From contig NZ_CP050305.1 in the NCBI RefSeq assembly GCF_014189535.1, positions 124,001-188,000 on the forward strand: DNA of 64,000 nt, given 5' to 3'. Within the stretch, counting starts at the first letter, position 1. Each line of letters begins with the position of its first letter. Under the pieces are notes generated by a model, which saw only the letters and a list, made by a program, of their open reading frames with translations, was not told the origin of the DNA and did no database searches. Shown piece by piece: positions 57,078 through 64,000 of the stretch. The translations under genes were made by a program, and so were the position numbers. Origin of the DNA: Rhizobium lusitanum. GTDB taxonomy: Bacteria; Pseudomonadota; Alphaproteobacteria; Rhizobiales; Rhizobiaceae.

Positions 57078-58052
57078 ATGAACAGCGCAAACAAACAGGC
57101 ACGGACGTCACAATGGACGAACCTGGAGACGTTCGAACCAAGGGTGACGTCGCCGACAAACAGACTCTATCGAAACGGCAGACAACAGGCGGAGGTGACG
57201 GTCGTCCTGCGGGCGATCGACGCCAATAGTCAGGTCGTTAGCCTGAGCGACGAGCAACGAAGAAGCGTGCGCTTGATCGACTACGATAGTGGTGAGCCTC
57301 TGTCGGGCGTTCCCGCGTCGGGCATTGTCGAAGGTGGCTGGGGGGCAACACAAACCCGCAACGAATACGAATTCTTTCCGGGGAACCGCGCTGCCTCCGA
57401 GCCACGGGCAAACGAACCCGGTTTCGAGTTCTTCACATGGTATGTCCAGACCGTCGAATCCTCACCGAAAAAAATCGGTTGTCAGGTGACCAGAGATACC
57501 GACACGATTTTCAAATCCAATGCCGATAATTTTAAAAAGTCTGTCGAACTACTGCCGCAGCGGCTACCGAGCGCGCACGAGACCCGGGCCGTCGATTATC
57601 CATGGGAAGTGCGACGCGTTACCGGCGGCGAAAACGATTGGGACACCACGTCAGTCGATTACTACTATTGCGGACTTTCGGTCGATGGCAGCCGAGTTCA
57701 GTTTCGTTCGTTCATTGCAGTGCCTGCCAGCATGATCCAGTGGGAGAGCAGCAATCCTGCAAGCGAACTGTTCACATTCACTGGCTACGGTGCTCCTGGC
57801 AGTACAAGCGCAGTCTATGCGATGCCTGCGATATTTGACAGCCGTAAGCATAATGCGATCACAGCGCCGCGAAGCGGCGAAGGGATAATCGTCGCAATCC
57901 GCGACGTCGGTATCAGGTCGAGCAATGCGCAAAACCCGAACCGCTCGCCATGCAATATTTCGGCTATGGATGAATTCGGGACGGAACATCTCCTGCGCGT
58001 CGAATTCAAGTCGTCGTCAAACCGCAACGAACTTGTGATCAGCCGCCGCTAA
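57078..58052 (+). CDS. unknown protein upstream of the RHS gene
   Basis: 324 residues, beta-rich and without signal peptide, membrane segment or known motif (for example TNRLYRNGRQQAEVTVVLRA, VDYPWEVRRVTGGENDWDTT, VDYYYCGLSVDGSRVQFRSF). It ends 83 bases before the RHS gene, the likely operon partner. Many RHS/Tc loci encode a delivery or chaperone partner nearby, but I cannot place this protein in such a family. Confidence 0.55.
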   Translation: MNSANKQARTSQWTNLETFEPRVTSPTNRLYRNGRQQAEVTVVLRAIDANSQVVSLSDEQRRSVRLIDYDSGEPLSGVPASGIVEGGWGATQTRNEYEFFPGNRAASEPRANEPGFEFFTWYVQTVESSPKKIGCQVTRDTDTIFKSNADNFKKSVELLPQRLPSAHETRAVDYPWEVRRVTGGENDWDTTSVDYYYCGLSVDGSRVQFRSFIAVPASMIQWESSNPASELFTFTGYGAPGSTSAVYAMPAIFDSRKHNAITAPRSGEGIIVAIRDVGIRSSNAQNPNRSPCNISAMDEFGTEHLLRVEFKSSSNRNELVISRR

Positions 58053-58135
58053 CTAGCCCGTGTGCAGCGTTCACAATCGAACGCACGCACCCGCTTGTTC
58101 GCCCATCCCTCAGCCTTTTTCGACGAGGTTCTGCA

Positions 58136-61100
58136 ATGACCACATCCGATGGTGAAGCACGGTCACCAAGCCCAACGGTGCGCTCGAACGCTTTTAATTT
58201 TCTCAGTTTCGTCGAAACCGGTGTCGATCCGCGTACGGGCCTCTATACGGTCAGTGTTTCGTTGCCCGATTTGCCTACCAACGGACTGACGGGACCGGTT
58301 GCACCGATCGGGCTGGCGTTCAGTCCCATGCAGCCTGACGATCGTGGGATCGGCATCGGATGGTCTTTGCGTATGAGTGCCTACGACCGCTCGGCGAAAC
58401 AGTTGCGCCTATCGACTGGCGAACTCTACAAGGCGACGGATACGGGATCGCGTCTCGTCGTCGAAGATCAGAAGCTGCAGAATTTCCACGTCGAAAAACG
58501 CGGCAACGACCTGGTGGTGGTTTATAAATCCGGCGTCACTGAAGTGCTGTCGAACGGCAACGGACTTTACGATGTTTATTTGCCGTCGGTGATCCGGTCG
58601 CCCGAGGGGCGCTCGGTCAATCTGAGCTATTCGCTGTTTCTTGGCCATCGGATCCTGAGCGAGGTTCGCGACGACAGTCAGCGCATACTGACGATCGAAC
58701 GCAACACCGGGCAGGTGCGTATTGCATTCCATCCAGACACCCAATCTGCTGCGGTGTTCACACTTGTGCTTCAGAACGACCTAGTGACGCAATTGCGATT
58801 GCCGGTCGAAAACGCGGCGTGTTGGCGCTTCCAGTATCGGATGTTGCTCGGCTTGCCGTTGATTAGCCGGCTGGAGTCGCCGACCGGTGGCGTGGATATC
58901 CTGAACTATCAGGAGAATGGCCACCAGTTTCCAGTGGGCGCGCCACAGAATTATCTGCCGTATTTGATCGAACACATACGGGCGCCGGGTGCGGGTCAGC
59001 CGCCGATGCGAACTGTGTACCGATATTCCAGCCGCAATTTCCTCGGTAGGGATGCGCCGGGGCTTATATGGTCCGATGACGTGGACAATCTTTATAAGGT
59101 GTTGGCCGACTACCAGTACGAATCGACCGAGATGGTGATGGACGATGCGGTCGACACGAGTGAAGCCGTGCGGATAACACGACGCGTCTACAATCGTTTT
59201 CATCTGCTGGTGACGGAAGAAGTCAATCAACAGGGTCACGTTCGGCTGCAGGACATCGAATATCACGAGCATCCGGGGCGCCCGTTTGCCGAGCAGGCGC
59301 CGTGGTGCCAGTTGCCTCACCGCGTGGTCAAGTCGTTCTATCGGACCGCATCGACCGACATACGGCGCGACGAGACAGTCAGCACGACATTCGATGAGTA
59401 CGGTAATCTGTTGCAGCAGGTCGATGCCGCCGGAATGATTGAGGAATACACGTATTATGGAGCAGAGGGCGAGGCCGACTGCCCCACCGACCCGTTCGGC
59501 TTCGTAAGATTTGTAAAGGAAAAACGCGTCACGCCCGCGCCATCGGTAAGCGACACTTCGGTAATTGCGACACGTTGCGGATATGCCATCCTGCCATCGT
59601 TCGTAAGCGGGCAAGCCCATATCGTGCAGACCCGTGAATCGCGTTTTGAGCTCGCCGGCGAAACGGAGCGGCTACTGGCGCAAAAGGATATCGCGTATAT
59701 CGATACGCTGTCCGATCCATCACATCATGGGCGCGTGCGATCGGAAACCGTCACTTATAACGGTTTTTCGACGCAGACATTTCACAGCTACGCCATACAG
59801 AACGAAGCACTAAAGACGACAACCACGGTGGTCGGATTTGACGGCACACAGCGCAACACGGTGATGACACGTTCGATACTCACCGGGCGTGATCTGGAAA
59901 TCCAGAATGAAGACGGCGCGACAGTACGTTTCGAGTACGACGCGTTGGGGCGTGTGATTGGCGAGATCACGGCGCCGGGTACAGAATTCGAAGCGAAACG
60001 CCATTACACTTATGCGCTCGCAGCTCTTTCCGGCGATCCGGTCGATATGCAAGCTGTTGACGTCAATGGCATTGCGACGTGGACGTACTACGACGGGCAC
60101 AATCGCACCATCCGTATTGAGCGCGAAGATGCGGACCAGTCGGACAAGCCGCTACGGATTGTTTACGAGGCACAATACGACGCAAGAGACCAACTAACGA
60201 GTGAAAAGCAGGTTGATTGGCTTGAGGGCAAAGCCCTCGCGGTGACGCGTGTTCATGGCTACGACGATTGGGGTCAACGGTGCTGCACAGTGCGGCCAGG
60301 CGGTGTTAAGGAACATCACGAAACCGACCCGGTGGCTCTCGCTGAAACAGCCTGGATTGAGGCGGCAGACACCGTGCGTTCGGGCAAGATGGTCACAACT
60401 TATAACCTGTTTGGCAAGCCGGAATCGATCGAACGCTTCGATGTTGAAGAGAACACGGTCAGTGTCGCGCGCAAAGAGTATGATGGTCTTGGCCACTGTG
60501 TGCGAGAATTCGATCCGGCCGGAAATTCGACACGATTTGCCTACGATGCGTTCGACCGGCTGACGCAGCACATCTTGCCGGACGGCACCACGATCGAACA
60601 TGCCTATGCGCTGCATGACGGCGGCGATCATCCGGTTGCGCTGTGGGTGAGCCACGCTGGCGGGATGGCACGTGTTAGCGCGGGTGAACAGACGTTTGAT
60701 GGTCTGGGACGTCTCCTCAGCCGCACGGTCGGCGGACGTCGGCGCGTGTTTTCATATCAAGCGGGCCAATCACAACCCACCAATGAAACTACGCCCGCCG
60801 GCAGCGTGATCGAATACCGCTACGAGCCGCGCTTGACCCGAGAACCGGTGCGCCGTATCGCCGAAGGCGTCGACACCGAGTATGGGTTTCATCCAAAACA
60901 TGCTGGGCTAATATTCACACGCGAGGCAGGCGCGGACTATCAGCTTGAATATTTTCCGTCAGGCAGTTTGCAGCGCGAACGGTGGAACGGAAGCGGTGAC
61001 GTGTCCGAGGCCAGTCATGCTATGTCGCTGGGTGGACTGCCGTTAGGTTACACCGACCGCTTCGGCCGGACGCAGCAGATGGAGTACGACAATACGGGTC

Positions 61101-62980
61101 GGCTCGCGCAAATCCGCTACGCATCGTTGACCAGTACTCTGGATTACGATTCGCTGGGTCGGCTCGCGCACTGTACAACCCGCGACGCCGCGGATCAGAT
61201 TGCGCTCACGATTGCGCCGCGCTACGACGACCTCGGACGAGAGATTGAGCGCACGCTGTCACGCGAAGGCACTGCCCATCAGATACTGACACAGCGCTAC
61301 ACCTCGACCGATCAGATCGCGAAACGCACATTGCGTTCGGGCTCAGAGGTTCTGCGCGACGAGACATACGAATATGACGCGCTCGGCCGTCTGGTGGCGT
61401 ATCAGTGCACGGGAACCAAGCGCCCGCGCGATCCTTACGGCAAGGATGTCACGCTCCAGCATTATGAATACGACGTGTGGAACAATATCGTGTCGCTCAA
61501 AACTGGCTTCGACGGCGGCGAGGATATTGCGCGATTTCAATATGAGAATTCAGCCGATCCGACACAGTTGACTGGCGTGAGCCATAGCCACCCAGATTAT
61601 CCCGCGTCGTTGACGTTGCACTACGACGTGGACGGCAACCTCACCAAGTCAGGCGAATTGACTTATCGTTATGATGCGCTCGGCCGCCTGGAAGCCGTTG
61701 CGCACGGTGTGAACGGGGTGCTTGCGCAATATCGCTACGATGGGCTGGACCGAGTGGCTACGATCGAATCGACAGGCAGCCCTGCTGCGCAACGCACCTA
61801 CCGCGAGGGGAAGCTTGCGAGTGAAGTGCAGGGCGATGTTGAGCGCAGCTATCTCCACGAGGGTAGGCTGCTGCTGGCCCAGCACGACGGTGGCCCACAG
61901 GCACGCTCGATTCTTTATGGCACCGACTTTCAGCTTAGCGTGCTGCGTGCGGTGGCCGGCGACAGTGAGCGCGACCTGGCTTATACGCCGTATGGTTTCC
62001 TGCCGGCTGACGCCACGTTGCCAGGGGTACCAGGGTTCAATGGTGAACCGCGTGATCCGATCATGCTCAGCTATCTCTCTGGAAACGGGCGACGTCTCTA
62101 TGATCCCGCGCTGATGCGGTTTTGCAGCCCGGACAGCCTCAGTCCATTTGGAGGCGGCGGATTGAACGCCTATGCATATTGTCTCGGCGATCCGGTGAAC
62201 CGGGTTGATCCGACCGGTCAATTGAGCTGGCAGGCGATACTAGGCATCGTGCTGAGTGCGGCGGCCATCGTTGTGACGGTCGCTTCGCTTGGAACAGGTG
62301 CTGCGATTTCTGCTGGGATGATACAGGCAGGGGCCGCATTGACGACGTTCGCGACAGTGCCGTCCGCGACGGTCTCGGGCGTGGTCGCTACCGCGATGAG
62401 TGTGACGGGTATAGTGGAAAGTGCTGCGGCGATCGCTTCGGCGTCATTGTCGGAGAAGTCGCCCGAAGCGGCAGGAATGCTCGGCTGGGTGTCGCTCGGG
62501 CTCGGCATCGGCTCCGCGGCGTATGGCGCTTATGGCGCGGTCACGCAAGTCGCACGGGCAGCCACCGGAACCGTCTCTAAAGCCGCGCGTAACATTGCCG
62601 TGGCACGATCGGCCGTCGATGTGGTCTCCCGGACACAAGGTGCGGCTGGCCAGTTCGGTGCGACGTTTGCCAGCGAGATGCCGGCCTGGGTAGGGTATAC
62701 GATGACGGGGCTTTCGCTTGCGTTGACCGGCGCGAGCTGGGGAGGTGCCCATCGGCAAGCGGCACATGCGCGAAGCACCGGTCGCTATCCGCTGGCGCTC
62801 GCCGGAGAGATGGAGATGAGCCCTGCCGGTCCACAACCGGTTGATCTATCGAGCAGCGAAGACGGCGGGGCACCGGCTGTCTTATTGAGCTTGCGTGGAA
62901 TTCCGGAATCGCCGGGTGTACTGTCGTCTCGTGCGAACGATGGTGTCAGGCAGGTTGGGGTGCTTACCAGGCAATCGTGA
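58136..62980 (+). CDS. RHS-repeat protein, TcC-like
   Basis: 1614 residues of YD/RHS repeats. The N-terminal third has VETGVDPRTGLYTVSVSLPD and WSLRMSAYDRS, as in the TcB/TcC-type insecticidal complex. Many YDALGRL-type units follow between residues 600 and 1230. The RHS core then ends with YDPALMRFCSPDSLSPFGGG and NAYAYCLGDPVNRVDPTG at about residue 1361, where RHS proteins normally cut themselves to release a C-terminal toxin. The remaining 253 residues are Ala/Gly-rich with hydrophobic helices (VLSAAAIVVTVASLGTGAAI) rather than a recognised nuclease. No signal peptide; export needs a T6SS, Tc or other system not seen here. An IS6-type end starts directly after the stop. Confidence 0.85.
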   Translation: MTTSDGEARSPSPTVRSNAFNFLSFVETGVDPRTGLYTVSVSLPDLPTNGLTGPVAPIGLAFSPMQPDDRGIGIGWSLRMSAYDRSAKQLRLSTGELYKATDTGSRLVVEDQKLQNFHVEKRGNDLVVVYKSGVTEVLSNGNGLYDVYLPSVIRSPEGRSVNLSYSLFLGHRILSEVRDDSQRILTIERNTGQVRIAFHPDTQSAAVFTLVLQNDLVTQLRLPVENAACWRFQYRMLLGLPLISRLESPTGGVDILNYQENGHQFPVGAPQNYLPYLIEHIRAPGAGQPPMRTVYRYSSRNFLGRDAPGLIWSDDVDNLYKVLADYQYESTEMVMDDAVDTSEAVRITRRVYNRFHLLVTEEVNQQGHVRLQDIEYHEHPGRPFAEQAPWCQLPHRVVKSFYRTASTDIRRDETVSTTFDEYGNLLQQVDAAGMIEEYTYYGAEGEADCPTDPFGFVRFVKEKRVTPAPSVSDTSVIATRCGYAILPSFVSGQAHIVQTRESRFELAGETERLLAQKDIAYIDTLSDPSHHGRVRSETVTYNGFSTQTFHSYAIQNEALKTTTTVVGFDGTQRNTVMTRSILTGRDLEIQNEDGATVRFEYDALGRVIGEITAPGTEFEAKRHYTYALAALSGDPVDMQAVDVNGIATWTYYDGHNRTIRIEREDADQSDKPLRIVYEAQYDARDQLTSEKQVDWLEGKALAVTRVHGYDDWGQRCCTVRPGGVKEHHETDPVALAETAWIEAADTVRSGKMVTTYNLFGKPESIERFDVEENTVSVARKEYDGLGHCVREFDPAGNSTRFAYDAFDRLTQHILPDGTTIEHAYALHDGGDHPVALWVSHAGGMARVSAGEQTFDGLGRLLSRTVGGRRRVFSYQAGQSQPTNETTPAGSVIEYRYEPRLTREPVRRIAEGVDTEYGFHPKHAGLIFTREAGADYQLEYFPSGSLQRERWNGSGDVSEASHAMSLGGLPLGYTDRFGRTQQMEYDNTGRLAQIRYASLTSTLDYDSLGRLAHCTTRDAADQIALTIAPRYDDLGREIERTLSREGTAHQILTQRYTSTDQIAKRTLRSGSEVLRDETYEYDALGRLVAYQCTGTKRPRDPYGKDVTLQHYEYDVWNNIVSLKTGFDGGEDIARFQYENSADPTQLTGVSHSHPDYPASLTLHYDVDGNLTKSGELTYRYDALGRLEAVAHGVNGVLAQYRYDGLDRVATIESTGSPAAQRTYREGKLASEVQGDVERSYLHEGRLLLAQHDGGPQARSILYGTDFQLSVLRAVAGDSERDLAYTPYGFLPADATLPGVPGFNGEPRDPIMLSYLSGNGRRLYDPALMRFCSPDSLSPFGGGGLNAYAYCLGDPVNRVDPTGQLSWQAILGIVLSAAAIVVTVASLGTGAAISAGMIQAGAALTTFATVPSATVSGVVATAMSVTGIVESAAAIASASLSEKSPEAAGMLGWVSLGLGIGSAAYGAYGAVTQVARAATGTVSKAARNIAVARSAVDVVSRTQGAAGQFGATFASEMPAWVGYTMTGLSLALTGASWGGAHRQAAHARSTGRYPLALAGEMEMSPAGPQPVDLSSSEDGGAPAVLLSLRGIPESPGVLSSRANDGVRQVGVLTRQS

Positions 62981-63046
62981 GGGCACTGTTGCAAAAAATC
63001 GTGTTGCTGTCCGAAAGAACGCCGAAGATTTTGAGCGAGACTTTTG
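62981..63046 (+). mobile_element. IS6-family left end
   Basis: GGGCACTGTTGCAAAAAATC directly after the RHS stop is the expected terminal sequence of IS6-type elements, followed by the leader and the transposase start at 63047. The other end is missing. Confidence 0.5.
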
Positions 63047-63130
63047 ATGAGTGATTTCAAGTGGCGTCATTTTCAGGGTGAAGTGATTTTATCGGCGGTG
63101 CGATGGTATTGCCGGGCGATGTCACCTTAA
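63047..63130 (+). pseudogene. IS6-family transposase N-terminal fragment
   Basis: ATG 63047 encodes MSDFKWRHFQGEVILSAVRW and YCR, the start of a typical rhizobial IS6 transposase, then AMSP and a stop. The usual continuation (YRDVEEL and the DDE core) is absent. The fragment is 27 codons long. Confidence 0.6.
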
Positions 63131-63641
63131 CTTGAATTCGGATGCACGTGAGACGTTCGGCCTTGGGGATTGATCTCAGGCCATGGCTCCGGCCGCAGTT
63201 TTCCACTCTGCGATCGCCTGAGATCCTCGATGCAGTATGGAAGCATCAGCTTCCCAAGCTGATCCTGGGATGCAGGGCTCTACTGAGTAAATGTGGGCCG
63301 CGTGCAAAAAATCCCGCTGTCGTTTCGCCTTGGCCTTCCTCGAGCATCTGTAGGGCGTGTCCATAGGTTTCCCGCAATGCCTCTGTGCGGCGCATCGCGC
63401 CGCGTTGTTCGGGGAAAGCGGCGCCGCTTGGCGTGTGGATTGCGCGTCAGCGGCCGGAGTGAGCCCGGCACAAATGCCTTACATTTGTACCGGGGCGAAC
63501 GGAGCAGGTGGAGGCAACCCGCGCCCGCCAGGTTGCGCTGAAGGGTTTGCCGGAGCCTCGTGGGAAACCTGATCGATGATACGTAGGTGACACTCGCTCG
63601 ATCGAGCTTTAGCTTCCCGGAATGGTGTGCCAAATCCGAGA
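63131..63641. other. intergenic region with repeat copy 2
   Basis: No gene recognised. It holds the second copy of the 70-bp dispersed repeat (63444-63513) and remnants of IS-type sequence. Confidence 0.45.
63444..63513. repeat. dispersed 70-bp palindromic repeat, copy 2
   Basis: Same orientation and length as copy 1 at 55931-56000: GCGTCAGCGGCCGGAGTGAG, hairpin ACAAATG / CATTTGT, ending GGAGCAGGTGGAG. The two copies flank the block containing the secreted protein, the unknown protein and the RHS gene. Confidence 0.65.
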
Positions 63642-63983
63642 TCAAGCTTTGGGAGGCATTCCCAGGTATGACCTGAGGGCACGCTCTGTAATGTCGCTGG
63701 CCGTCGTCTTCAGTTTCAGTGCCTCCAGCTTGGCAGCAATGATCACCGCGCCGGACAAAGCGATCTGGAAGCGCTCCGGCTTTTCATCGGCGGAGCCAGG
63801 ATTGAGAGGGACGACCGGTTGTGACTGCTTTTCCGTGGCTGGTGGGTCGGCGGCATTCCGGTTGCCTGCCGGTGCCGCGTGCATCCCGTCATAGGAGCCC
63901 AGTCTTCCGATGGAATCGGCAATCAAGGAATCCAGGTCTGACAAATTGCGACGTGACTTTGGCAGCGGCGGAATGTCCGTCAT
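63642..63983 (-). CDS. small hypothetical protein, possible ribbon-helix-helix
   Basis: 113 residues from ATG 63983 (a second ATG, at 63995, is an alternative start). The N-terminus is polar and Pro-rich; the C-terminal 40 residues (ALSGAVIIAAKLEALKLKTT, SDITERALRSYLG) suit a ribbon-helix-helix DNA-binding or partner-binding motif. Similar small proteins accompany ParA-like partition ATPases on plasmids, but the neighbouring gene lies beyond the window. Intact in the window; the upstream partner is not visible. Confidence 0.4.
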   Translation of the reverse strand: MTDIPPLPKSRRNLSDLDSLIADSIGRLGSYDGMHAAPAGNRNAADPPATEKQSQPVVPLNPGSADEKPERFQIALSGAVIIAAKLEALKLKTTASDITERALRSYLGMPPKA

Positions 63984-64000
63984 GTCGTCCTCCATTTTCT

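Overview
The window looks like part of an accessory replicon (plasmid or chromid) of an alphaproteobacterium of the Rhizobiales, such as Rhizobium, Agrobacterium or Mesorhizobium. The main evidence is a complete repABC cassette at 48.5-52.2 kb. It has a counter-transcribed RNA locus between repB and repC and two copies of a 16-bp parS-like palindrome. A dense load of insertion sequences and toxin-antitoxin pairs fits a plasmid. The genus is an inference; no chromosomal marker is present.

Layout. 0-1.4 kb: a nucleotidyltransferase-fold gene and a frameshifted companion. 2.2-14.8 kb: a tightly overlapping operon of four very large proteins of unknown function (about 988, 1088, 1543 and 581 residues); the two middle genes each carry a one-base frameshift. 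15-16.5 kb: an IS3 orfA remnant and a LuxR-type regulator. 16.8-30.1 kb: an island of exported proteins with a CVNH lectin-like protein, an LGFP-repeat protein, a small tandem-repeat protein, a peptidoglycan-binding-like protein, a large protein with one CXXCH haem motif, a Tat-exported GH25 muramidase, a translationally coupled caspase-GH25 fusion (frameshifted) and a glucosaminidase. It is interrupted by Tn3 and IS3 debris.

30.2-43.3 kb: a mobile-element graveyard (ISL3, two IS110, IS3, IS66, a 194-bp MITE-like element and a 461-bp miniature element bounded by IS66-like ends). It has disrupted several probable defence genes: fragments with HEPN-like and SIR2-like sequence, a large NTPase-like C-terminus and one unassigned C-terminus. 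It also holds an intact membrane protein and a convergent ParE-like toxin / RelB-like antitoxin pair. 43.5-45.4 kb: vapBC overlapping a tyrosine recombinase. 45.6-46.6 kb: two small lipoproteins. 46.6-48.1 kb: decayed sequence ending in an XRE antitoxin pseudogene.

48.3-52.7 kb: repABC with a convergent ProQ/FinO-domain gene. 53-55.6 kb: a DUF433/PIN pair whose toxin has an in-frame amber codon, a WGR protein and parDE with an operator palindrome. 56.4-63 kb: a secreted protein, a 324-residue unknown and a 1614-residue RHS/TcC-like protein, directly followed by an IS6-type fragment.

Two general points. First, at least eight broken genes are each restored by adding a single base, two of them at homopolymers (G5 and T7). 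This suggests that indel errors in the sequence, rather than decay, may explain many 'pseudogenes'. Second, the most promising candidates for undescribed biology are the four-gene giant operon, the caspase-muramidase cassette with its exported-protein neighbourhood, and the passenger-carrying miniature IS66-like cassette.
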